Source: CATQGW01 sp965242565
Lineage (GTDB): Bacteria; Chloroflexota; Dehalococcoidia; Bin125
Assembly (NCBI GenBank): GCA_965242565.1
Contig: OZ251457.1
Location: 2,790,001-2,854,000 of the forward strand
DNA: 64,000 nucleotides
Direction: 5' to 3'
Shown piece by piece: positions 16,595-25,007 of this stretch; position 1 is the first letter of the stretch, and each line of letters begins with the position of its first letter. A program made the translations under genes and the position numbers. A model generated the notes under the pieces. That model was not told the DNA's origin. It saw nothing but the letters and a program-made list of their open reading frames with translations, and ran no database searches.

Positions 16595-17988
16595 CAGTCG
16601 CCCCACCAACCGCTGCTGCCCGCGCGCTGACCGCCCATCAATGCTACCGGCGCGATTCGCGCGGCGAAGAGCGGGCTGGGAGCGGGGACCGGCGCAGCCG
16701 GCGGCTGCGCTTCGGCGTCTGGCTGCATGTCTGGCTGCATATCGGCGGCCACGCTGCCGGCCTCCATCGGCAGCCGCCGCACTCGCAGCCAGGCAAGCAG
16801 GAGCAGCGCCGTCGCGGCCAGCGACGCCAGCCCGACCACGACCAACGCCTCGCGTCCGCCGAGCGCCTCCGCGATCCCGCCCCAGAGCGGCGCGACGAAC
16901 GATTGGGCGCCGTAGCCCAGCATTACGAACGACATCACCCGCCCGAAATACTCCTGGCGCGAGTTGGTCATCATCAACGACATCGTGACCAGCATCACGC
17001 CCGACGAGCCCGCGCCGAGCACAAAGCCCATCACGATGATCACCTCGTAGGTCGGCGAGACGGCCGTCAGCACGAAGCCGATCATCGTCAGCACGCCGCA
17101 GGCGAACAGGGAGGGCCAGGCCCAGCGCCCGCCGACCAGCCCCGCGAGCGGCAGGCTGATCGCGATCGAGGCGACGCCGATCGTCAGGAAGATCGGCATC
17201 GCATCGAGCGAATCGCGTCCGAACTCGCGATCGAGAATGCCCGGTAGCAGCGTGTTCGGCGCAAAGCTACAGATCACGATCGCCATCCAGAACAGCCACA
17301 AAATCCAGAGCCGGCGGTTGCGCTTGAGATAGCCGAATCCGCCGCGCAACTCGCGCAGCACCGGCGAGCGCTCCGCGTCGCTCAGGCTCGGTCCGGTCCA
17401 GGGCAGCATCGTCGTCAGCGGAATGACGACCAGAAAGAAGCTTGCGACCAACAGGTACAGCCAGCCGGCGTCGACCTGGAAGATGATTCCGACGACGGAG
17501 ACGATCATCGGCCCCAGCACCCGCGCGATGTTCTGCGCCATTTGCTGGAGCGCGACGCCGTTGGCCAGCATGCTGCGCGGAATCAGATCGCCCAGCCAAG
17601 ACTGACGCGCCGGCCCCATCGCGGCGAAGCCGACGCCCATCAGGAGCGTCGTAACAAACAGCAGCGGCACGGTGATGCGGTCGGTCAGGATCAGAAAGCC
17701 GGTACCCAGAATCAGCAGCGCCGGGAACGTCTGCCCAGCCAGCACCAGCGGTTTCTTGGGATAGCGATCGGCGATCACGCCACCGAACGGTCCGAGGAAG
17801 AACATCGCGATCCCGGAGCCGGCCGCGGCGATCCCGGAATCGGTGTATGACTCCGAAATGTCGTAGGCCACGATCGGCACCAACAGAAACGAGGTCATGA
17901 ACGCGGTGGTCGAAAGCAGCGAGCCGAACCACAGATAACGGAAGTTCCGCACACTGAACGATGCGAAGGTGGAGTGCAGCGCGTTCAT
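16594..17988 (-). CDS. MFS exporter 3 of 5 in tandem array
   Basis: A 464-residue, 12-helix MFS protein. It has VRNFRYLWFGSLLSTTAFMTS at the N-terminus, GGVIADRYPKKPL between helices 2 and 3, and SGVMLVTMSLMMTNSRQEYFGRVM in the helix 10 region. The C-terminal tail ends FAARIAPVALMGGQRAGSSG. It is coupled to exporter 2 upstream (4-bp ATGA overlap) and exporter 4 downstream. It differs from the others in a Met-rich helix and an N-terminal MNALHSTFASF segment. Substrate unknown. Confidence 0.88.
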   Translation of the reverse strand: MNALHSTFASFSVRNFRYLWFGSLLSTTAFMTSFLLVPIVAYDISESYTDSGIAAAGSGIAMFFLGPFGGVIADRYPKKPLVLAGQTFPALLILGTGFLILTDRITVPLLFVTTLLMGVGFAAMGPARQSWLGDLIPRSMLANGVALQQMAQNIARVLGPMIVSVVGIIFQVDAGWLYLLVASFFLVVIPLTTMLPWTGPSLSDAERSPVLRELRGGFGYLKRNRRLWILWLFWMAIVICSFAPNTLLPGILDREFGRDSLDAMPIFLTIGVASIAISLPLAGLVGGRWAWPSLFACGVLTMIGFVLTAVSPTYEVIIVMGFVLGAGSSGVMLVTMSLMMTNSRQEYFGRVMSFVMLGYGAQSFVAPLWGGIAEALGGREALVVVGLASLAATALLLLAWLRVRRLPMEAGSVAADMQPDMQPDAEAQPPAAPVPAPSPLFAARIAPVALMGGQRAGSSGWWGD

Positions 17989-19376
17989 CGGTCCTGCGTT
18001 TCATCGTCAGGCGCGCGCTGGCCGCGGCTTATTGCGACTGCGGTCAGCCTCGCCTCAACGTCCGGCACGGCAGCCGTCGCGGGGGCGGGCAACAGCGCTT
18101 CGGCGGCGCTGCCCGGCTCGGGCGGCAGGCCGCGGGTGCGACGCCAGGCCAGCCAGAGCCAGACCGCGCCGGCGAGCGCGATTGCGCCTAGCACCCAGAG
18201 CGCGGTGGGTGGATCGAATTCTGCGACGATCCAGATGCCGCTTGCTTCCAGAGCGAGCTGTCGGATCACTTCTCCCAGACTGAGCGCCGCGATGAGCAGT
18301 GAGAGCACCCGTCCGTAGTACTGCGGACGCGCGTTGATCAGGGCGAGCACTACGGCGATCATCACCGCGGTCCCGAAGGCGGTTACCGCAGTGAAACGCG
18401 ATGCGACGAGCGCGCCTTCCACCGCCGCCGCCGCGCCCAGCCAGCAACCCGCCGCAAGCAGTACGGCGAAGCCCAACAACAATCTCGGAGCCAGCCGCCC
18501 GCTAAGCAGGCCGGCGAACGCGAACGGCAGCGCGAACGACGCTGCGGCCAGGCCGATGGCGACCTCGATTGAACCGAGGAACAGACTGCCGAATTCCGCT
18601 ACCGTCCGGTAACCGATAAATTGTAGCGCGCCCTCTCCGCACGCGCCCAGCAACAGCATGAACAGCCAGAGCAGGCGCAGCCGCCGGTCGCCCGCGAGGT
18701 AGCCGATTCCGGCTCGTAGCTCGCGTAGTAGACCAGTGGGCGGCGCGGCCGGCGCGGCGGCGCCCGGCAGCCGCAGCGCCAGCGCAGCCGCGACGAGCGG
18801 GAGCGCCGCGATGATCAGATACTTCCAGCCGAAATCCGAGCGCCATTCGATGACGATTAACCAGAGCAGCACGGTTCCCGCAAGGCTGCCGAAGCCCACG
18901 GCAATCGCCGAATGCACCAGCCCGTTGGGCAGGATCCGCTTCGGGACCAGGTTCGCGACCCAGACATCGCGCGCTGATGCGAGCAGCACGCCGACCAGCG
19001 CCAGCGCCACCGACAACGCGGTCAGGACATCGAGTGTGATCGTATCGAGCAGCGTCAGGGCGCCGGTCGCCGCCAGCGCGGCAGCCGATGCGCACAAGGC
19101 GGCGACGACCAACCGTTTTCGGGAACAGCGATCGGCCAACACGCCGCAGAACGGCACGATCGCCAGCCCTCCCGCCACGATCAGCGTGTGCGGCCATGTC
19201 GCCGGAAGATAGGACCCGCTGAGCTCGATGCCGAGGTTGAGTGCCAATGTCGCGGCGGTGCCGGCCGGCGCCACGGAGAGGCAGACGACCAGCCAGAGCA
19301 GACGGAAGTCGCGCAGGGCGAACGAGGCGAAGACGGCCCGCAAAGCGTTCTGTGGGGCGTTCTGTGGGGCGTTCAT
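17985..19376 (-). CDS. MFS exporter 2 of 5 in tandem array (most diverged)
   Basis: A 463-residue MFS protein that keeps the N-terminal LRDFRLLWLV and GVLADRCSRKRLV motifs but has diverged elsewhere. Its helix 10 lacks the SGVMLVNQ segment found in the others (FGTAVMIAVVLALINARPQYYGRVL instead, read in parts). Its C-terminal tail reads LTAVAISRGQRAPDDETQDR rather than the shared ALMDGQKAGS. It may therefore have a different substrate or partner. It starts 7 bp after the stop of exporter 1, and its stop overlaps the start of exporter 3. Confidence 0.85.
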   Translation of the reverse strand: MNAPQNAPQNALRAVFASFALRDFRLLWLVVCLSVAPAGTAATLALNLGIELSGSYLPATWPHTLIVAGGLAIVPFCGVLADRCSRKRLVVAALCASAAALAATGALTLLDTITLDVLTALSVALALVGVLLASARDVWVANLVPKRILPNGLVHSAIAVGFGSLAGTVLLWLIVIEWRSDFGWKYLIIAALPLVAAALALRLPGAAAPAAPPTGLLRELRAGIGYLAGDRRLRLLWLFMLLLGACGEGALQFIGYRTVAEFGSLFLGSIEVAIGLAAASFALPFAFAGLLSGRLAPRLLLGFAVLLAAGCWLGAAAAVEGALVASRFTAVTAFGTAVMIAVVLALINARPQYYGRVLSLLIAALSLGEVIRQLALEASGIWIVAEFDPPTALWVLGAIALAGAVWLWLAWRRTRGLPPEPGSAAEALLPAPATAAVPDVEARLTAVAISRGQRAPDDETQDR

Positions 19377-19383
19377 CGCGCTG

Positions 19384-20760
19384 CTATCCGCCCGCGCCGA
19401 GGCTGCCGGCTTTCTGGCCGTCCATCAGCGCGACGGGGGCGACTCGCGCGGCGAACGCGGGGATCGGCGCGGGCGGCAGCTGCGGGGCCTGCTCGGCGAC
19501 GGCTTCCGAGGGCGCGTCGTCCGCCGCCGTGCCTTGTTCCGTGGGCAGGTTCCGCGTGCGCAGCCAGCCGATCACCATCAACGCCGTCGCCGCCAGCGCC
19601 ACCACGCCGATCACGGCCAGCGTCTGCCGCCCACCCATCGCGTCGGCGATCGCCCCCCAGATCGGCGCGAGCAGCGACTGGAAGCCGAAGCCCATCATCA
19701 CCAGCGACATGACTCGCCCGAAGTACTGCGGTCGGGTGTTGGACATCATGATCGACTGGTTGACCAACATCACGCCCGATCGCCCCGCGCCGATCAGCCC
19801 CGCCGTGGCCAGAAACGCGCCGAAGGTCGGGGCCCAGGCCGTCGTCCAGAAGCCGACCGCCATCAGCCCGCCCATGCCCAAGAGCGCCGGCCAGGCGAAG
19901 CGGCCCGACACAAGCCCGGCCAACCCCATATTGACGAACATGCTCGGCACGCCGAGCGCGAGGAGCGGCAGGGTCAACGCGAAGGGGCTGCGGCCGAACT
20001 CCTCCGAGAGCATGCCCGACAAGAGCGTCTGGAAGGCGAAGCCGCACATCACCATGATCAGGAAGTAGGCCCAGAGGATGCGCAGGCGCGGATTGCCGAT
20101 CATGTAGCGCACGCCCTCACGCAGCTCCGTCAGCACCGCCCGCTGCGGCTCGGTGCGCTCCGCCGGCTCGGTGCGGCGAATCATCGTGGTCAGCGGAATC
20201 ACGATCACGAACAGCGAGGCGACTGCCAGAAACAGTTCGCCTTCGCCGAGCACTTGGCCCAACGCGCCGATGATCAGCACCGGCGTCGTCACCTGCGCGA
20301 TGTTCATCGCCAGCTGCTGGAGGGCGACCGCGTTGGCGAGCAGGTTGCGCGGCATCAGCTCGCCGACCCAGGCCTGGCGTGCCGGGCCCATCACCGAGAA
20401 GGCCACGCCCATCAGCAGCGTCGCGCCGACCAGCAGCGGAACCGTGATCGCGCCGGTCACGATCAGCGCGCCGACGCCGGCGATCACCAGGCCCGGCGCG
20501 ATCTGGCCCGCCAGCACCAGCGGCTTCTTCGCGTAGCGATCGGCGATCACGCCGCCGAACGGTCCGAGCAGCACCTGCGAGATGCCGGAGCCCATCGCGG
20601 CGATGCTGGCCATCAGATAGGAGTCGGTCAGCGCGTAGCCGACGGCGGGGATCAGATAAAAGGAGGTCATGAACGCGGTGACGGAGAGCAGCGATCCGGA
20701 CCAGAGGAGGCGGAAGTCGCGCGAGGCAAACGCGGCGAAGGTGCGGTGGAGGCGATTCAT
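19384..20760 (-). CDS. MFS exporter 1 of 5 in tandem array (operon start)
   Basis: A 458-residue, 12-helix MFS exporter and the first gene of the array. It has SRDFRLLWSGSLLSVTAFMTS, GGVIADRYAKKPL and SGVMLVNQSIMMSNTRPQYFGRVM (read in parts). The C-terminal tail ends FAARVAPVALMDGQKAGSLG. The ATG at 20760 aligns with the other family starts; an upstream in-frame ATG at 20838 adds 26 unrelated residues. A TACGAT hexamer lies only about 12-17 bp before the ATG, which would give a very short leader. Substrate unknown. Confidence 0.88.
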   Translation of the reverse strand: MNRLHRTFAAFASRDFRLLWSGSLLSVTAFMTSFYLIPAVGYALTDSYLMASIAAMGSGISQVLLGPFGGVIADRYAKKPLVLAGQIAPGLVIAGVGALIVTGAITVPLLVGATLLMGVAFSVMGPARQAWVGELMPRNLLANAVALQQLAMNIAQVTTPVLIIGALGQVLGEGELFLAVASLFVIVIPLTTMIRRTEPAERTEPQRAVLTELREGVRYMIGNPRLRILWAYFLIMVMCGFAFQTLLSGMLSEEFGRSPFALTLPLLALGVPSMFVNMGLAGLVSGRFAWPALLGMGGLMAVGFWTTAWAPTFGAFLATAGLIGAGRSGVMLVNQSIMMSNTRPQYFGRVMSLVMMGFGFQSLLAPIWGAIADAMGGRQTLAVIGVVALAATALMVIGWLRTRNLPTEQGTAADDAPSEAVAEQAPQLPPAPIPAFAARVAPVALMDGQKAGSLGAGG

Positions 20761-20961
20761 CGGCTGGCAGGATCGTAGGCGGCGCAACTGCTTCGCGCTG
20801 CGCGAAACGATCGCGGCGGCGGCGGCGATGTTGCGCACGTGTCAGAGGGGGTGGCTGGGGTTGGCTCGGCGTATCGAGACGGGCTGTGAACGGCGTTGGG
20901 TTTGGGCCCCGCGTGCGCGGGGGGCGACGGACAAGGGGCGGCTATGGCGGGGGGAACGGGT

Positions 20962-22170
20962 TTAGCCGTTGTCGTAGCCCTTGGTGATGGGGGTGTCGGT
21001 GCGTTGGCCTGCCTGGCCTTGGGGGGCGAAGTCGTCGACGATTTGGCCGAGGTCGCTGCGCGCTCTGGGGGGCGGGAGTTGCTGGGGGTCGTCGGGGGTT
21101 TCGGCGAGGTGGAGGGTTTGGGTGGGGAAGGCGAATTCGACTTCGAGGCGCTCGGCGAGGCGGAGGATGTCGAGGTTGAAGATGTGGCGGGTGCGCAGCT
21201 CTTCGTTCCAGCTGGAGGCGCGGATGAAGGTGTAGACCATGATGTTGAGGCTGCTGTCGTCGAAGGTGACGAACTCGACGATGTAGTAGTCGCGGCGCAT
21301 GTTGGGGTTGGCGCGGACGATGGCGCGGATGCCCTCGACGAAGGCCTGGATGCGGTCGGGGTCGGTGTGGTAGGCGACGCCGAGGGTGGTGGAGTAGCGG
21401 CGCCAGGTGCGACGGCCCATGTTGTTGACCTCGGTGTCGGTGATGCGCGCGTTGGGCACGGTGATCAGGGAGTCGGCGAAGGTGCGGATGCGGGTGGAGC
21501 GGAAGCCGACCTGCTCGACGGTGCCCTCGAAGTCGCCGATGATCACCCAGTCGCCGACCTGGAAGGGTTTGTCGGCGAGGATGGTTGCGCCGCCGAGCAG
21601 GTTGCGGATTGAGTCCTGGGCGGCCAGGGCGACGGCGATGCCGCCGATGCCGAGCCCGGCGATCAGGGAGGTGATGTTCACGTCGAGATTCTGGAGGATG
21701 AAGATCAGGCCGATTGCGCCGACGAAAATTTTGCCGGCGGTGCGGGCGAGGGGGACGAGCTGGTCGTCGAGCTTGGACTCGGTGCGCTCGGCGATGTGCA
21801 TCCAGTAGTCGGCTCCGACGTCGACGAGGCGGAAGCCGAGCAGGGTGGCGGCGAGGGCGGAGGCGAGCGAGGCGAAGGTGTTGACGATCGATTCGACATC
21901 TGCATCGAAGTCGAGGACGGGGAAGCCGATCAGGACGGTCAGGGACGCGCCGAGCAGGGTGATCGGCAGTTGGATGCGGGTGATCTCGCGCTGCCAGAAT
22001 TCGTGTCGATCGGGGTCGACATGGCGGCGGATCGCGAGCCAGAAAAGGCGCAGCGCGGCGATGCGCAGGGTGGCGACGATCAGCGCGAGGACGCCGATGC
22101 CGATGTATTGCCAGACCTCGATGCCGATGAAGGACTCGTAGAGCCAGGCGGGGGCGAGAACGTAGGTCAT
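20962..22170 (-). CDS. MscS-family mechanosensitive channel
   Basis: A 402-residue small-conductance channel. Four hydrophobic segments occupy the first 200 residues. The conserved pore helix and beta domain follow: GLGIGGIAVALAAQ, LLGGATILADKPFQVGDWV and the loop VEQVGFRSTRIRT, then TVPNARITDTEVNN. The C-terminal vestibule is followed by a short disordered tail. It should gate on membrane tension and release osmolytes. The start at 22170 has GAGAGCGGGG upstream. It lies 39 bp after the CDGSH gene on the same strand. Confidence 0.9.
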   Translation of the reverse strand: MTYVLAPAWLYESFIGIEVWQYIGIGVLALIVATLRIAALRLFWLAIRRHVDPDRHEFWQREITRIQLPITLLGASLTVLIGFPVLDFDADVESIVNTFASLASALAATLLGFRLVDVGADYWMHIAERTESKLDDQLVPLARTAGKIFVGAIGLIFILQNLDVNITSLIAGLGIGGIAVALAAQDSIRNLLGGATILADKPFQVGDWVIIGDFEGTVEQVGFRSTRIRTFADSLITVPNARITDTEVNNMGRRTWRRYSTTLGVAYHTDPDRIQAFVEGIRAIVRANPNMRRDYYIVEFVTFDDSSLNIMVYTFIRASSWNEELRTRHIFNLDILRLAERLEVEFAFPTQTLHLAETPDDPQQLPPPRARSDLGQIVDDFAPQGQAGQRTDTPITKGYDNG

Positions 22171-22209
22171 CGGGCCCCGCTCTCAGCGGCGGTCGCCGCG
22201 CGCATTTGC

Positions 22210-22410
22210 TCAGGCGGTCGGGTCGTGCTCGAAGCCGCAGGCCTTGTGCGAGCCGTCGCAGAAGGGCTTGCTGTCGGACTCGCCGCAGCGGCAGAGGGCG
22301 ATGGCGGAGCCTTTGGGCAGGGGGATTTCGGCGCCGCTGTTGCCCTTGAGGACGATATCGGCGGCGGGGATGATGATCGGGCCGTTGGTGTTGATCGTGA
22401 TTTCGGGCAT
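22210..22410 (-). CDS. CDGSH iron-sulfur domain protein
   Basis: A 66-residue protein whose C-terminal half contains CRCGESDSKPFCDGSH, the three-Cys, one-His ligand set (CxCx8CDGSH) of the [2Fe-2S] CDGSH domain. The N-terminal strands (ITINTNGPIIIPAADI) are typical of short bacterial members. It probably handles electrons or Fe-S clusters in the cytoplasm. The ATG at 22410 gives a standard compact protein; longer in-frame starts add arginine-rich non-protein sequence. A TATGCT -10-like hexamer lies about 85 bp upstream. Confidence 0.9.
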   Translation of the reverse strand: MPEITINTNGPIIIPAADIVLKGNSGAEIPLPKGSAIALCRCGESDSKPFCDGSHKACGFEHDPTA

Positions 22411-22553
22411 CGCGGCGGGCCTCTCGAATGCGCCGCTCGCTGCGGATGCGCCGCGCTGGCCGAGCGGCGCGTGGAGCGGCTGTTCGTCTCGTAGCATAGC
22501 CGCAGCGCCATTCACGGCGCGACTGTTCCAGCAGCGATCGAGAGGGGTGCGCG

Positions 22554-23471
22554 ATGCGTCTGACCGTTGAGTTTCCGTCCGTGGTGCATCGGGACGGGCC
22601 GCAGGGGGTGGCGGAGCTGGCGCAGGCGATCGAGCAGATCGGCTACGACGAGATCGACATCTTCGATCACGTGGTGATGGGGCATCCGCTGGAGGGTCGA
22701 GAGTCGGGGCCGTATCCGGCGAACATGCCGATTCTGGAGGCACTGATCACGCTGGGCTACATCGCGGCGGTGACGGAGCGGGTGGGGCTGGGCACGGAGG
22801 TGCTGGTGCTGCCGCAGCGGCAGCCGACGCTGGTAGCGAAGCAGGTGTCGACGCTCGACACGCTCTCGGGCGGGCGGGTGCGGCTGGGCGTGGGGGTGGG
22901 CTGGCAGGAGTCGGAGTACGAGGCGCTGGGGATGGATTTCCGTCGGCGCGGGGCGATGATGGACGAGGCGATTGAGCTGATGCGCGCGTCGTGGAGCGAG
23001 CCGTCGATCGATTACGAGGGCGAGCATTTCGTCTCGCGGGCGATGGCGATGGAGCCGAAGCCGCCGCAGGGCGGGGGGATTCCGCTGTGGATCGGCGGGG
23101 GCTCGCAGGCGGCGCTGCGGCGCGCGGGGCGGGTGGGCGACGGTTGGATGGCGAGCGGGATGCTGGGTGATCAGGCGTCGGCGGCGATCGGCGATGTGCG
23201 TCGGTATGCGGAGGAGGCGGGGCGCGATTCCGACGAGCTGGAATTTCAGGCGCAGCTCGCGCCGCCGCCGCGGGCGGGCGATGCGAGTACGCGCGATTTC
23301 TGGGCGCGCACAGCGGAGGTGGCGGCGACGGCGGCGGCGGCCCGCGAGGCGGGCTTCGAGTGGGCGGCGGTGAACGTCACCGGAGTGTTCGTCGCGGGGG
23401 CGCGGACGCCGGACGCGCTGACGCAGGCGCTGGCCGAGCTGCACGACGCGATTCGGTCCGAGGTGGGCTGA
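22554..23471 (+). CDS. LLM-class F420-dependent oxidoreductase
   Basis: A 305-residue luciferase-like protein. It has an N-terminal strand MRLTVEFPSVV, the substrate-binding DEIDIFDHVVMGHP, and the hallmark VGLGTEVLVLPQRQPTLVAKQVSTLDTLSGGRVRLGVGVGWQESEYEALG read as consecutive motifs. GIPLWIGGGSQAALRRAGRVGDGW follows. This matches the TIGR03619/F420-type subfamily, expected to bind F420 rather than FMN. GAGAGG lies about 10 bp upstream of the ATG. The reaction is unknown. The NfeD gene follows after 9 bp. Confidence 0.87.
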   Translation: MRLTVEFPSVVHRDGPQGVAELAQAIEQIGYDEIDIFDHVVMGHPLEGRESGPYPANMPILEALITLGYIAAVTERVGLGTEVLVLPQRQPTLVAKQVSTLDTLSGGRVRLGVGVGWQESEYEALGMDFRRRGAMMDEAIELMRASWSEPSIDYEGEHFVSRAMAMEPKPPQGGGIPLWIGGGSQAALRRAGRVGDGWMASGMLGDQASAAIGDVRRYAEEAGRDSDELEFQAQLAPPPRAGDASTRDFWARTAEVAATAAAAREAGFEWAAVNVTGVFVAGARTPDALTQALAELHDAIRSEVG

Positions 23472-23480
23472 GGGGGCGCG

Positions 23481-25004
23481 ATGGGTTCTGTTGGGCGGTG
23501 GGTACTCCGCACGCTGGCGCTGGTTGCGGTTGCGCTGGCCGTCGGCGGGTTGGCGGGGGAGCGGCCGGAGTTGGTTGGGGCGCAGGACGACAGTCAACCG
23601 TTGATCATCTTGGCCGCGATCGATGATGCGCTCGAGCCGAACGATGAGCGCTATCTGGAGCGCGTGCTCGAACGGGCTGAATCGCGCGGCGCTACAGCGG
23701 TGGTGATCCAGCTCGATACGCCCGGTGGGCTGGGCTCAACGATGCGCGATCTAGCCGGACAGCTGTTGGAGGCGACGACGCCGACAGTGGTTTACGTCTC
23801 ACCGAGCGGGGCGCAGGCGGCGTCGGCGGGGACGCTGGTGACGGTGGCGGCGCACATTGCTGCGATGGCACCGGGGACGAATATCGGCGCGGCTTCGCCG
23901 GTCTCGGGCACGGGCGAGGACCTGCCGCCGACGCTGCGGCGCAAGGTGGATGAGGACACGACGGCGCTGGTGCGCAGCATCGCGTCGCTGCGCGGTCGCA
24001 ACGCGGAGGCGATTGAGGCGACGGTGTTGGAGGCGCGCGCGTATACGGACGAAGAGGCGCTGGCGCTGAATGTGATCGACCGGATCGCGCCGGACCTGGA
24101 GGCGCTGCTGACGGCGATCGACGGGGAGGTCGTGATCACGGCAGGCGGCGCGCGGCGGATTGAAACGGCCGGGGCGGAGCTGGACGAGATCGGTCCCTCA
24201 ATGGTTGAGCGCTTGCTCGAAATCCTGACCAACCCGACCGTGGCCTACACGCTGGTGCTGCTGGGCACCTACGGGGTGCTCTATGAGATTCGCGATCCGG
24301 GCAACTTCGGACCGGGCGTGATTGGGGTGCTCGGGCTGGTGCTGGGCTTTCTGGGGATCGGGCTGCTGCCGGCCAACCTGACCGGGGTGCTGCTGCTGGT
24401 CGCGGGCTGCGCGCTGCTGTTGCTGGAGTCGCAGCTCGACGGCTTCGGCTGGGCCGGGATCGGCGCGGTGATCTGCTGGCTGTTTGCCGGCTTCCTGCTC
24501 TTCGGCGAGCTGTTTCCGGAGCCGACGGCGCTCGACGATCCGCTGGAGATCAGCCAGTGGGTAATCGGCGTGTTCGTCGGGGTCACGCTGGGCTTTATCG
24601 CGCTGCTCTGGGCGTTGGGGCGCGGCGGCGGCAAATCGGAGGCGTTCATGGGCGAGGCGGAGCGCCGCCTGCTGGATCGCGAGGGCGCGGCGCTCGAGGC
24701 GCTGCGCCCCAGCGGGGCGGTGGAAATTGCGGGCGAGCGTCTGGTGGGGATGACGGAGGGCGAAGACATCGCGACGGGCGCGGCGGTGCGAGTGACGGGC
24801 ATCTACGCGGGCGGCGTGGTGAAGGTGGTGCGCGCGGACGACGACACGGCGATACTGGCGATGCGGACCGCGCCGGGGCGCTCCGCAAGTTGGCATGGGA
24901 GCTGGCGTGAGAGCTGGCGCAGCCGCGCGGCGAGCCTGAGTCTGACGCGGCTCTGGGCGCAGCTCCGGGTGCGGCGGCGCTCCGAACACGTTGGAGAGGA
25001 ATGA
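23481..25004 (+). CDS. NfeD1b-type membrane serine protease
   Basis: A 507-residue protein with an N-terminal signal or anchor helix, then a ClpP/crotonase-like protease domain (about residues 40-220). Ser115 (QAASAGT) is the likely nucleophile and Lys155 (LRRKVDED) the base, as in PH1510-type proteases. Four or five membrane helices (about residues 245-375) and a C-terminal OB-fold NfeD domain (about 400-455) follow. NfeD proteins work with flotillin/SPFH partners in membrane microdomains and quality control. The flotillin gene starts 3 bp downstream, confirming the classic pair. Confidence 0.9.
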   Translation: MGSVGRWVLRTLALVAVALAVGGLAGERPELVGAQDDSQPLIILAAIDDALEPNDERYLERVLERAESRGATAVVIQLDTPGGLGSTMRDLAGQLLEATTPTVVYVSPSGAQAASAGTLVTVAAHIAAMAPGTNIGAASPVSGTGEDLPPTLRRKVDEDTTALVRSIASLRGRNAEAIEATVLEARAYTDEEALALNVIDRIAPDLEALLTAIDGEVVITAGGARRIETAGAELDEIGPSMVERLLEILTNPTVAYTLVLLGTYGVLYEIRDPGNFGPGVIGVLGLVLGFLGIGLLPANLTGVLLLVAGCALLLLESQLDGFGWAGIGAVICWLFAGFLLFGELFPEPTALDDPLEISQWVIGVFVGVTLGFIALLWALGRGGGKSEAFMGEAERRLLDREGAALEALRPSGAVEIAGERLVGMTEGEDIATGAAVRVTGIYAGGVVKVVRADDDTAILAMRTAPGRSASWHGSWRESWRSRAASLSLTRLWAQLRVRRRSEHVGEE

Positions 25005-25007
25005 CCG

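Noticed and set aside
22411..22743. N-terminal extension of the CDGSH protein
   Set aside because: The extra 111 residues are Arg/Pro/Ser-rich and overlap the divergent LLM gene; the compact 66-residue form is a normal family member.
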